From Carex sylvatica (Eukaryota > Streptophyta > Magnoliopsida > Poales > Cyperaceae), in contig CAXKVR010000233.1 in NCBI GenBank assembly GCA_964058845.1, positions 248,001-312,000 of the forward strand: a stretch of DNA of 64,000 bases, written 5' to 3'. A model generated the notes under the pieces. That model was given only the letters and a program-made list of their open reading frames with translations. It made no database searches and was not told the DNA's origin. Position numbers and translations under genes: made by a program. Shown piece by piece: positions 1 to 11,036 of this stretch (the first letter of the stretch is position 1; the number at the start of each line of letters is the position of its first letter).

Positions 1-1850
1 AACATATTTATATCATTGCTGGCAAGCAATATGTCATCGACATACAAACCAGAAATACAAACTTACTCCCACAGAATTTGAGATATATACACTCATCCAC
101 AAGATTTGACTCAAAACCAAATGAGACAATCACTTTGTGGAATTTATAGTACCACTGACGAGACACTTGCTTTAGTTCATAGATGGATTTCTTAAGTTTG
201 CACACCATAGACTTTGCGTCTCCTGACACATAGTTTTTTGGTTGCACTATATAAATTGTTTTCTCAATGTCACCATTGAGAAAAACAGTTTTAACATCCA
301 TCTGATGAAGCTCTAAATTGAAATGCACAACTAATGTCAATATAATCCTTAAAGAGTTTTTCAATGAAACTGGAGAGAAAGTCTCTTTATAATTGATGCC
401 TTCCTTTTGTGTAAAACCCTTAGCGACAAGATGAGCCTTATATTTTTCCACATTACCTTTCGAATCCCTCTTGGTTTTTAATATCCACTTAGAACCAATG
501 GGTCTCGATCCATTAGGTAATGAGACAATTTCTCAAACGTCATTGTCAGCCATAGATTTTATTTCCTCATTCATGACATCGATTCATTTGTGAGAGTTGG
601 AGTCTTGCATGGCTTGTTGAAAATTTATAGGGTCATTTTCTAACATGCCAACATCAAACTCATGTTCTTGAAGGTAAACTATATAATCCGAATATATTGC
701 AGACTTTTTCTCTCTAGTGGACCTTCTTATTAGCAATTCTGAATTTTCTTGAGGATTTTCAGCATTGTTATCTATAATCTGGCCAACAACAGCATTATTC
801 AGAATTTCTGAAATTTCTCTATGTATTGTTTGATTTTGTTGAGTTTGGTCTTCAATAATGGTTTCGTTTTCGACAATTGCATTTTGAGTTAAAATGGGTT
901 CAATCCCCATAAAACTCTCAATACCTGTGGAAATATTTACATACTCCTCTTCGAATTCAAAATCCATTATTGTATCTCTCCACACAAACTCAACATCCTC
1001 AAAAAATTTTGCATTTTCCGTCTCAAAGATTGTAAATTATGTGGAATTATAAAACTTATAACCCCTTGATCTCTCGGGATACCCAATAAAATAACAACTA
1101 ACAGTTCTTTCATCCAGTTTCTTTTCATGTGGCCTATAAGGCTTTGCTTCAGCTAGACATCCCCATACACGTAAATGCTTTATATTAGACTTTCGCCCAT
1201 TCCAAATTTCGTATGGAGTTTTGTTAGTTGCTTTAGTGGGTACTCTATTTAGGATATGTGCTACAATCTTTAAGGCTTCACCCCATAGATTATTTGGTAG
1301 AGAAGTACGACTTATCATACTTCCTACTATGTCCTTAAGCGTTCGATTGCGCCGCTCAGAAACACCATTCATTGCCGGCGAACCGGGCAATGTATACTGA
1401 GGCACAATGCCGCATTCTTCTATAAAATGTGCAAAAGGCCATTTTCATTGTTCTCCTGATCCATCATATCTACCGTAATATTCACCACCACGATCAGATT
1501 TAATGGCCTTAATGCGTTTGTTAAGTTGTAACTCAACTTCCGCTTTGAAATTTTTGAACATGTCAAGGACTTGAGCCTTTTTCTTAATTAAATATATGAA
1601 GTCATATCTTGAGTAGTCATCTATGAAACTAATAAAATACCAGTGACCATTTCTTGTAGCCATTGAAAACGGACCACAGATATCAGTATGAATTAGTTCC
1701 AAGACTTCTGAACAACTTTTGGCTTCATATTTTCAGAAATTGGTTTGTTTTCCTTCTATGCAATTTATACAATCACTAAGATCTGAAAAATGTAAGCAGT
1801 TTTCTGTATTTGCAAATCTCAGAATCAGACAATTAATGATTTGATCTTTG
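1..1850 (-). pseudogene. Ty1/copia pol relic (integrase to reverse transcriptase)
   Basis: Fragment of a Ty1/copia polyprotein read on the minus strand and cut by the window edge. In order from high to low coordinates it shows the end of the pre-integrase region (LHFSDLSDC near 1780), the integrase core (LIHTDICGPF, SDRGGEYYGRY), the integrase C-terminal part ([13 protein letters not shown]), a linker (584-985) and the start of the RVT_2 reverse transcriptase (YKAHLVAKGFTQKEG, LHQMDVKTVFLNGD). One reading frame runs through everything but carries stops at 1733-1735, 1445-1447, 1037-1039, 584-586 and 533-535. The stops at 584 and 533 sit where this family normally has Trp. A 1-nt frameshift lies just before the catalytic YVDD box (33-44). 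It cannot be functional. The missing RNase H and 3' LTR may lie left of the window. Confidence 0.93.
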
Positions 1851-2877
1851 CCTAAATTGTTCTACACACTTATGGACCACATCCTATTGAATACATAGAT
1901 TGCCTAATGTATTAATTTGATCACTTTAATTGTGACAACCATTTTGATAGTATACAATTCATAATTATATTACATATATTCTCAACGTTGGATTAAGATC
2001 CAACAACATGCAGCTAGATGAAAGGCGTTTTTTTTTTTGTCATGACAGTGTACAAATTCTATTCACAAAGTTTCATATATATCACTGGGAAGGACAATGA
2101 CCATATTGTAATACAACAAAAGAGAGAGGAGGCTTTGAAATGAAACAGTATATTTGTCAAATTAAATTTAAAAATCACTAAATAAAAGGGGCTATTGGAT
2201 AAAATATTAAGTTTTTATGAGGATATTGGATATTTTAATGTTTTCACAGGCAAATTAGTTATTTCGGAAGTATACATGGGCACACTAGAAATTCTCTCAA
2301 AAAAAAAGTTTAGTTTCTGACAACCCAATGAACTGCTTTGACGAATATATATACTGCAATAAAATCAATGTTGAGAAGATTTAATTCTCACTGTTTTGAA
2401 AAAAAATTCTCTGTATTTAAGAATACTTTTCATTAACTTGCGAAGTTATTTGAGATTTTAACGAGCTAATTTCGAACATAATTCAAACAAAAGTCTTACA
2501 TAAACCAAAATATGTAATTTAAACTGGTTAATTCAAGGCCCATAATCCAAGGCTCAATAATTAAGTTTGATGTAAACAAAAAACAATATTTCATAAGAGA
2601 ACTTTATAGTAGAGCAATGCCATTGCACGAGTGCTAATTGCCAAACAATATTTATAAGATATGCAGGTAGATATCTATTTGTAGTTACCTTCATTGAACA
2701 CGGTATTTTTTTATTTTAAACGAACTTTATCAGAACTTCTGGAATTTGGGTTTGAAAATCATGGTTGTATTTCGGAAAACATTACCAGGTGACCATGTTT
2801 TCACAAAACACTAACAGATTCAAACACGAACATTATTGGCTCTAACTTAAATGGACCAATAGGAAAGGAATGAAACC
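1851..2877. other. Intergenic, 3' flank shared with other NLR copies
   Basis: No gene seen. The part from about 2300 to 2580 is similar to 21700-22240, 38000-38260 and 61700-62250. The part from about 2585 to 2870 matches the 3' flank of the block II NLR at about 27190-27480. This is the downstream region of the duplicated NLR gene. Confidence 0.6.
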
Positions 2878-4345
2878 CAGGACAGTACCAGATGTAAAGT
2901 GAACGGAGCTGTTCTAAGCAGCCTCCCTTGTATATAATCTTTGCCTCTAGAAGCCTCTCGAGAATGATGAACTCCAAGTCAGGAAGAACGGACTGCTCCT
3001 CATCAGGAATTGAGCAGTACCCACGAGAAATGATTGATAGAAAGAAATATTATAACTTTGGTGGAAAGAACACAATCTTCTTCTATATTTCTTTATAAGA
3101 AACAAGAGTACAAGAGGCTTCTTCTATATTACACGGCTTGTATATTTTTTTTCACACATGCACACACTCCTACAAATGCTAATACATCTATTTATATTGC
3201 TCCTAAGAATATTCTAGTTCAAATACAACTCATACAAAATATCTAGATATTTCTATTTCTATCCTTATCCATTTTCTACTCCTATTCTTATTCATTTTCT
3301 TACAACATTCATGATTTCTAGAAGCTACTACATATTACAATATTATAAGACAAGTTGTATTTGAACACTTGAAGATAATTTGAATTTCAACACATATGTG
3401 GCAGCCACCATTTTTGACTTTCCTCTTTTTTTTGAAGACTTCTAATAATTAAGTTTATTATTCAACAATGATGTTCCTCAACATATTGGGATCATTCTCC
3501 TGCCGGACATCGGGTCCATTAATTACCACCGCCTCTAGATCAACACAAGTCAATAGGTGAATTATCTTCAGTTTTGTCATGTTTTTCCATAAGTCACTCG
3601 ATGGAAGCTCAAGTGCCTTCAAACCAGTTGTATATTTGATAATAAGAGTATGTGTGTACCCTGCAAGATGAGGTGATTGAGCTAGCATATTCAAAGCGGC
3701 AAGAGTTTTGATAAAGGCAAGAGTTCTGTAGCTCCTCAAATTCTACCCCACTTCCACTTGTGCCAACTTTTCAGTTACTGTAACTGAGATGCATGTAAAG
3801 ATACTGAAGCAGTGTCAGACGGCACAACACTCCAATTGGAATTGTTTCAAGTGGCATGTTGGAGAGCAGTAACAATCTGAGATTAACCAATTCTCCAACC
3901 TCGCTTGGCAAGACTTTAATGTGTGTTCCGCATAGATCGAAATATTGAAGTTGACATAATGCACTTAACCCTGACGGGAGCGCACTAATGGATGTATGTG
4001 AAAGGTTCAGCACAAGTAAAGTTGGCATGTACTGGAAAAATACATCACATATCTTCTTCAGTGCACGGTTTTCCAAGGGCAGAAGAGTTTTGAGGGATGA
4101 ACATTTGGGCTGCTCATGCAGCTCAACAATGTCATTATACATGAAAGAAATCCTCTCGGCCTCACTCAATTTTTCTGCCACCAGGGCCTTCATCAGGCCA
4201 TTACCTGCACGTGCCAGGCATTTCGTCTCCTTCTTGCCTTTATCAGATGCAATCCACAAAACCATAGCACGGACCATGGGATGCATCATGATAGTATTCT
4301 CTTCTGCACTTTCTAGCAATGTAGCTGTCATAAGATCTTTAAAAC
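2878..4345 (-). pseudogene. RPS5-like NLR relic (MHD to LRR only)
   Basis: Degraded paralogue of the NLR gene at 27578-35766. It begins abruptly near 4345 at the equivalent of the winged-helix end (TLLESAEEN, then MHPMVRAMVLW) and covers the first LRRs (YMPTLLVLNLSHTSISALP, LGELVNL-type repeats). NB-ARC and the coiled coil are absent. The frame is broken by Trp-to-stop after LSYS (about 3771) and by a deletion around 3735-3770. It continues (LAQSPHLAGYTH to NGPDVRQENDPNML) into a solo LTR at 3035-3467. LRR sequence resumes at 2878-3034 (EEQSVLPDLEFIILERL), then joins 3' flanking sequence directly: about 430 bp encoding the C-terminal LRRs are gone compared with 27465-27893. It is non-functional. 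Confidence 0.9.
3035..3467. mobile_element. Solo LTR (433 bp) in the NLR relic
   Basis: The insert starts TGATAGAAAG, ends TTCAACA and is flanked by the 5-bp direct repeat ATGAT (3030-3034 and 3468-3472). Removing it and one repeat rejoins the LRR sequence as it stands in the block II NLR. The TG...CA ends and 5-bp target duplication identify an LTR left by LTR-LTR recombination. It is not the family of the copia element at 28080. Confidence 0.85.
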
Positions 4346-5880
4346 AGAGTTACAGATAATGAGTTATGCTGATTTAAAGTTTGGTTCACTGCAGAAACAG
4401 AGGCAATGCGGGCCGCACCGAATCCCATGCGAGCCGCATCAAATCCCACGCGGATTGTGTCTGGTGCCGACAGAGCGAATATGGAAATTTCAGCTCCTGA
4501 CATCTTTTCATATTTTTGCCATATCTGAGCCATACGAACTCCATTTTAGACAAATAAAGACTTTCCGAAAAGAGAACAATTAGATCTACAATTCTAGGAA
4601 GATTATAAATCAGAATTTGTAATGTGAAAATCACAGAAATTATTTTAGAAAGTCATCAGCTGATATCTATTGCCAAATCTGACGAGATCTTGATCGATTC
4701 ACCTTTCATCCTTGGTTGCTTGCTCCCCAAGTCACAAAAGAGCCATAAATAAGAGGGAGACAGCAGGAGGAATGATCTACCTTCCCTTTGGGGATCTCCC
4801 CTTTGGAGAAACCATCTCTGACAGATCACGATTCTTCTCCACTTCATTTTGAGGGTTTGGAAAGAGGAGGCTTGGCTTGGAGCTTAATTAGTTGGAGTTT
4901 TATCATTTCTTTCTTCTTTCTATTTATTTTGTTTTCTCTTTAATTATGTTAGTTTAGTTTATTTTATTTCTAGGGTTAAGATGTAATCGAATGTTTTGTT
5001 TTGCATCTAGCTATTAGAATTTTGCGTTGAAATTTGTATTTGCTTGATTGCGTTTGATTTTAATTACTTAGTTTTAATTGTTTAATTTTTATTGGTTTTA
5101 CCATTAGATGCATGATCACATCTAAAAGGTACTGTGTCTATTACCATCTCTCAACCAAACTAAGTACATGAGGCAGGATTAGTGATCCGAAATGTGAAAT
5201 AACTAGTAGCCGAAAGGTAAACATTTTCTCTTATTGACAGACAAGAGGTTATCTTTAGTATACCAAACAAGTAACTAGGTAACTCAGACCAATATACGAA
5301 AGTTGAAGTTCAGAGCCCTAAGAGGGTAGATATTGCAATTCCATACCAAGTTAATGAACCAACATACGATAGTTGAGGTTTAGAAACATTAGGTCTGGTT
5401 AGTTGAACCATACACAAAGGAACAACGCAAAGAAACAGTAACTGGTGCATTAACTCGAAGTCCACTCGACCCGTGTAAGCTGATACGACCCATGTAGAAA
5501 ACTACACGGTCCATGTCAGGGACTGAGAGGCAGAACTGAGATAAGTCTAAAATCCTAAAAATATCTTTCATTATTGATTTAAACCAAGTTTATTTACTTC
5601 ATTTCATTTAATTATTGTTATGGAACTGATTAGGAACTTAAATATCAAAAACTAACATTTTCTCACTTCTAGTCTTTAACTGATTTAAGTAGAGTCCGGT
5701 TTAGATTTGAACCGTCCCTGTGATCGATACCCAACAATATACTGCTCGATAGAACTGTGCATTGGCAGTCTGAACCGAAAGTGTATTAAAGGTTAAAAAG
5801 TACAGCTTGCTGTACTGAAACTTTGTACCATATGCTTTTGTGTGAACAAATGGTAAAGGTAAAAATAAAGTAAATACGAC
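4346..5880. other. Unassigned, possible decayed Gypsy-type LTR
   Basis: No coding region recognised. About 4690-5750 has the look of a long plant LTR (a CTTATTTATGGC-type TATA context, pyrimidine-rich tracts, a TAGGGTTAAGATGTAATC stretch, and a CCCTGTGATCGATACCC motif near 5720). No LTR ends or target duplication were found, so this is only a suggestion. Confidence 0.3.
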
Positions 5881-5889
5881 TACTGATAT

Positions 5890-6938
5890 TAACAAGGCAA
5901 ATGTATCTCGTACAAAATCCATGCATGCTCCTAAGGGTCATCACTATAAAAAGTGTGGACACATGAGGAAGGATTGTGTGAAGTTTAAATATTGACTCGC
6001 TAAAAAGGGTAATGATTTAAATTTCATTATTTGTGAAACCTTTTTAGTTGATGATCCCTTAAATACATGGGGAGTCGACACTGGTGTCTCTATGCACATT
6101 ACAAACTCATTGCAAGGATTCTATTCTATGAGGATGCTTCAAATGGGAGAAAGGAAACTTAAAGTTGCTAACATATTAGAGGCTGAAGTTGAGGCTGTTG
6201 GAACTCTTCGTTTAGTTTTGAAGAGTGATTTTATTTTTGATTTGCATGATGTAGTTTATATTTCTAGTGTGATTAGAAATTTAATTTCTGTTTCTAGACT
6301 TGATGCGTGTGGTTTTATGTTTCAGTTTGAAAATAATGAGTTGAAATTATATCATAACTCTAAGTTTGTTGGTTCTGGATTATTATGTAATAATCTATAT
6401 AAATTATGTTTGGATTCTTCCTTATGTGAATCTCTATTATCTATGAATATTACTAGTGCTAATCATAAACATGGAGTAAAGATAAATCTTGATGTTGGAA
6501 ATTCTTTCAAATTATGGCATTGCAGATTGGGTCATATTTTAAGAGATAAAATGCAACGTCTCATTAGAAATGAAATTCTTTCGGCATTAGATTTTTCTGA
6601 TTTCGACAACTTCATGGAATGTGTTAAAGGAAAATTTGTCAAGGAAAATAAGAAAGGAGCCACTCAAAGTGGGAAACTATTATAAATTATTCATACTGAT
6701 ATATGTGGTCCTTTTCCTACTCCGGGTATTAACAGACATAAATCGTTTATTATGATTATGTGTATCTGATTAATGAAAAATCTGAAGCATTAGATAAATT
6801 CAAAAATTTTAAGGATGAAGTTAAAAATCAACATAACCTTAAAATTAAAGTAGTGCGATCAGATAGAGGCGGTGAATATTATGGTAGACACACAGACCTT
6901 GGTCAAAGTCCAGGTCCATTCGCTTTATTTCTTCAAGA
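5890..6938 (+). pseudogene. Ty1/copia gag-pol relic (zinc knuckle to integrase)
   Basis: Plus-strand fragment of a copia polyprotein. It shows a decayed zinc knuckle (KKCGHMRKDC, near 5950), an aspartic protease with DTGV where DSGA is usual (about 6070), the pre-integrase domain (LWHCRLGH near 6515), and part of the integrase core (IIHTDICGPFP, then VVRSDRGGEYYGRH). Stops are at 5993-5995 and 6683-6685. A deletion of roughly ten codons removes the conserved FIDDYSR stretch after 6740. It ends after FLQEN near 6938 in unrelated DNA. It is related to, but oriented opposite to, the relic at 1-1850, so the two are separate insertions or a rearranged pair. Confidence 0.88.
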
Positions 6939-7131
6939 AAATGCAAAAAGGCCTCCATCATCAGATCTAAGAAAAACCATTGAAGATTAGTATTAACGCT
7001 TCCACCTAAAGATGTCTTCAATTCAAAACTGTAAGATTTAAATTCATTTGCTATTTTATTTTGGATTTACAGATTCTGGATTTCTTGTGTTTTTTAATTG
7101 CAAAACACTTCATGATTTATTAAGTCTATCA

Positions 7132-7146
7132 CCCCCCCCCCCCCCC
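7132..7146. repeat. Poly-C tract (15 C) at duplicon edge
   Basis: A run of 15 C marks the left edge of TPS duplicon 1. The equivalent tract at duplicon 2 (40714-40745) has 32 C. Sequence left of the two tracts is unrelated, and to the right it is homologous. Confidence 0.9.
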
Positions 7147-8372
7147 TAGCTTTACTATTCAGTTCCCTTGACAATAGGCCCAAATCTTGTAATGAGTTGT
7201 TCAATAAGACCTGAAAAGTTTATTAATATAATTAACGACATGACTTGTCTGTCAGGAGTTAAACGTCTCACAATTAATAAACTCTGTTGACAACTAATCA
7301 TGAACAGTAGGCCAACAAGGATGAACCCAAAAGAAGCAGAAACGTTCAAAGCTCCCATGTCTCCATGAGGCCTTCCCTCTCCCAATTTGTAAGAGGCATG
7401 CATAATATCAAAAGGAAAACATCCGAGGTCTAGACATATAACATTTTTGCACCCCACAATTATAAAAATTATACAAATTATCAAATTATTTAATAATTAT
7501 TTATTGTTTGTCTGTTATCAGTTAAAGTTAACTTAACATATACAAGTATAGAATACATATAAGACGTAGCTACTGATAAAAATAAAATTCTTTTTAAGGA
7601 AGAGAAAAAAGAACACAATTTCTTTTTATTAATTCTTAAACATATTTTCTTCTTTTACATCCATAACATAATACAACTCTATTAATAGACTCTTACCATT
7701 AAAGTAAACCCTTAAAATTCACACAAGAATATATGTAAAACAGAATTCTAAATAGCACCACTTAAACCAGACACTTGTTATTAAAACTGCCTTGACTTTT
7801 TATAGAGAACTCCAAAAGACTAAATACCAGAACCAACTGAAACTAGACCAGAAAACAAGTGAAAAACATAATTAATATGCCCAGGATGACCAACACTTGC
7901 CCCTTCAACTTATTTAATATTGCCTCAAAATCTGACTGTGTTTGAGTTTATTCTTAAACAATTACTAGCAAATAAACTATTTATTTCAGTCTCTGCATGA
8001 GAGCCATCCAGACTGCTAATAGCATGCGGTTGACTTATTTAAAGAGCGAAGGGTTCCAGCAGAAGCAGAGAACTTATTTTTTTCAGATTGCTGGGTTTGG
8101 TGAACGCATCATTGAAGTAAACATAAAAGGTTTCCATTTGTCTGCACTGATTAACAAGTATCTCAAGTACTGTCATGGGAACATCAGCTGGGTGAAGGCA
8201 TGCCTTGTTTAGTCTCTTCCATGCATCTTAGCAAAACGACTGGAACTTCGCAGTTGTTTCTTCATTTGTTAATTTATGTTCAATTTTGTAGCACTCAAAT
8301 GTTGTTGGCCCTTGCCCGGACTTAATCTCACGCTGCAAGCATCAAATGAAAACAAATTGTGAAGCTAGAACT

Positions 8373-8729
8373 ATTACTGTTGGAAATTTCTGAAGGATAC
8401 AACAATAGAGAGAACAAATTTGCTGCTGAAATTTAACTTCTATTGCTACCTTAATTCGGATACAAAGTACATCTCAATTTATAGCTAAACATTAATCTAA
8501 ATCTAGAACATCTAAATTTAGGACCCCACTACCTATCCTCCTATTACAAGCAGTCCCCAAAATAGAATTATTCCCCATGTATCCTGCTATTACAAACAAA
8601 ACCTACATGACTAATTATAGAACCCACTAACTCAACTACATGCCTAAAAATACATCACAACACGTTGCATCCAGATCTCTAAATCTGAAATATTCGGATT
8701 CTAATTTTATATCAATATTCAACAATTAC
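8373..8729. mobile_element. Solo LTR 8378-8724 with 5-bp target duplication
   Basis: A 347-bp TGTTGG...CAACA element in intron 6 of TPS copy 1, flanked by ATTAC (8373-8377 and 8725-8729). The twin intron has the empty site (ATTACTTGG at about 41965). Its first 160 bp (to about 8537) are nearly identical to the copia LTRs at 28080 and 31298. The remainder is unrelated. If the orientation is the same as that element (minus), the shared part is TATA-R-U5 and the divergent part is U3. Confidence 0.92.
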
Positions 8730-9429
8730 TTGGTAAAAACTTTAGTTTTTTTAATCAATGCATTCAATTTTCCAGTTTGAATTGAAGTTGCACTTTTCCA
8801 ATAGCTTGATTTTTGTTCTTACCATACATCATGAATACCTTTTCTGGATTCTTAAATATTTGATCTGAGGTAGATGATCAGTTGGTTCCCACGAGACTAT
8901 ATATATTTATGTCAAATTCGACTAGAGCAATTGAGTCTGAAATATTAAAAGCAATACATAATTAAACAACAAAATGAAAATCTATTTCCTACTCTTCCCC
9001 AGCTGCTCGTCGTATACCAAATGACTTCTCAATTTATAGCACACCAAATCAATTACTAAATCATCTTTAATATAAATAGTTCATTTTGGTACCTCATGAC
9101 TTAATAACTCGTCCGTGTATCTAACAATTCTCATGCAATCCACTGCGACATCTGGGAAAGTATAGAGCCACTGAAAGGTCTCTTTGGTGATGACTTCCCC
9201 TGGAGTTCCTATAAAAGGAAAACCAACCACAACGGAGCCAATATGTCCGTCTAATGCGGGTTTCTCGCGCTCATGGAAGGATAGTACGTACCCACCCACA
9301 CGCCACTCCACTTCTTGCATGTAACCGTCAATAAGTGTCTGAGCCTATTTATATAAATGTAAAATGCATTACAACTTTAAAATCTAGAAAATAAGATATA
9401 TATTCAAAAATTCAGGATGAAAATAATTA

Positions 9430-9440
9430 TCAAACGAAAA

Positions 9441-9474
<34 letters not shown>
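9430..9474. repeat. (TA)n microsatellite
   Basis: TA run in intron 5 of TPS copy 1 at which the MITE nest begins. The twin intron has no such run. Confidence 0.8.
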
Positions 9475-9476
<2 letters not shown>

Positions 9477-9836
9477 TTGGGCTAAAATGAGCCATTGCTT
9501 ATTTTGCGTTGGTGAGCCATGGCTCATTTTAGCCATTTTGAAAATTGAAACAACCGATCCGAACAGTTCATATTATTCTCCATATGGAAATGTGCTTGGA
9601 GGCAAAATTTATAATTTTTGAAATTTTTTTACTATTTATTAAGTATTCTTTAAAATTGCTGATCCAATGATCCAGAAAATTTTACTGTTTTTTACTGTTC
9701 ACAGCAAAATAGCAATTTTTAAAAATACTTAATAAATAGTAAAAAAATTCCAAAAAATATAAAATTTGGTCTCCAAGCACATTTCAATATAGAGATCACA
9801 TCTAACGCATGGTGAGCCATGGCTCACCCAAGTCCA
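9475..9836. mobile_element. Palindromic MITE, GAGCCATGG-end type
   Basis: Foldback element of about 360 bp. The ends contain TGAGCCATGGCTCA. Inner arms carry the core shared by all MITEs of the nest (GATCCGAAC, then CTCCATAT, then CTTGGAG, then TACTATTTATTAAG) and its reverse complement. It is flanked by (TA)n and (CT)n(TA)n. No coding capacity. Confidence 0.75.
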
Positions 9837-9872
<36 letters not shown>

Positions 9873-9874
9873 GA
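9837..9874. repeat. (CT)n(TA)n microsatellite between MITEs
   Basis: Compound CT/TA run separating two palindromic MITEs. Confidence 0.85.
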
Positions 9875-10289
9875 GTGACTAATATGCATTCAGTAGCATA
9901 TGGGCCGAAATACATACGGTCCAAATTTTAAATTGCAAAATCTAAATGTTGATCCGAACCGTTTATCTTGTTCTCCATATTAATATGTGATTGGAGACCA
10001 AATTTTACATTTTTCTGAATTTTTTTACTATTTATTAAGCCAATTTGAAAATTGTTGATCCAACGGTGACTTAACAAAAAAGTAAAATCAGCAGCCACCG
10101 TTGGATCAACAATTTTCAAAGTGGCTTAATAAAAGTAAAAAAATTCAGAAAAATGTAAAATTAGGTCTCCAAGCACATATTAATATGGAGATCAAGATGA
10201 ACGGTTCGGATCGACGTTTTGGATTTTAAAATTTTAAATTTGGACCGTATGTATTTTGACCCATATGCTACTGAATGCATATTAGTCAC
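9875..10289. mobile_element. Palindromic MITE, GTGACTAATATGCATTC type (a)
   Basis: Element of about 415 bp with long inverted arms: GTGACTAATATGCATTC at the left and its complement at the right. Internal core is GATCCGAACCGTTTATC and CCACCGTTGGATCAAC. Closely related to 10322-10737 and 46322-46735. Confidence 0.85.
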
Positions 10290-10321
10290 ACTATATATAT
10301 ATAGAGAGAGAGAGAGAGTGA

Positions 10322-10737
10322 GTGACTAATATGCATTCGTATGCATATGGGCCAAAATACATACGGTCCAAATTTAAAATTTCAAAATCCAAAACGTCGA
10401 TCCGAACCGTTTACCTTGATCTCCATATTAATATGTGCTTTGAAACCAAATTTAACATTTTTCTGAATTTCTTTACTATTTATTAAGCCACTTTGAAAAT
10501 TGTTGATCCAACGGTGGCTTAACAAAATAGTAAAATCAGCATCCACCGTTGGATCGACAATTTTCAAAATGGCTTAATAAATAGTAAAAAAAATCAGAAA
10601 AATATAAAATTTGGTCTCCAAGAACATATTAATATGGAAAACAAGATAAACGGTTCAGATTGACTTTTTAGATTTTGAAATTTTAAATTTGGACTGTATC
10701 TATTTGGGCCCTTATGTATACGAATGCATATTAGTCT
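10322..10737. mobile_element. Palindromic MITE, same type (b)
   Basis: Same family as the preceding element (GTGACTAATATGCATTC end), about 416 bp, separated from it by TATATATATAGAGAGAGAG and followed by TA/TG/GA repeats (10738-10806). Confidence 0.85.
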
Positions 10738-10742
10738 CTCTC

Positions 10743-10779
<37 letters not shown>

Positions 10780-10804
10780 ATAAAAAGAGAGAGAGAGAGA
10801 GAGA

Positions 10805-11036
10805 GATATTGGCTGCTCTACTTACATAAGCATATGAGGGTATATTCTTATAAGTCATTTTTTTCGTTTTCAAAATCTAAAAAGTTGATATGAACCGTTA
10901 AATATGATCTCTATATTGAAATGTGCTTGGAGACCAAATTTTATATTTTTCTGATTTTTTTTATTATTTATTAAGTCACTTTGAAAATTGCTGATCCAAC
11001 GGTGGCTTAACAAAACAATAAAATCAGAAGCCACCT
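10805..11036. mobile_element. Single MITE arm
   Basis: Only one arm of a palindromic MITE is present (begins near GGCTGCTCTACTTACATA, contains GAACCGTTAAATATGATCTC and GATCCAACGGTGGC). It stops where homology with intron 5 of TPS copy 2 resumes (CACCTCTGGATTATGCAC against CACCTCCGGATTCTGCAC). Confidence 0.65.

Noticed and set aside
7155..7484. 109-codon minus-strand reading frame downstream of TPS copy 1
   Set aside because: The homologous place in copy 2 (about 40880-41000) has in-frame stops and there is no recognisable domain; treated as 3' flank.
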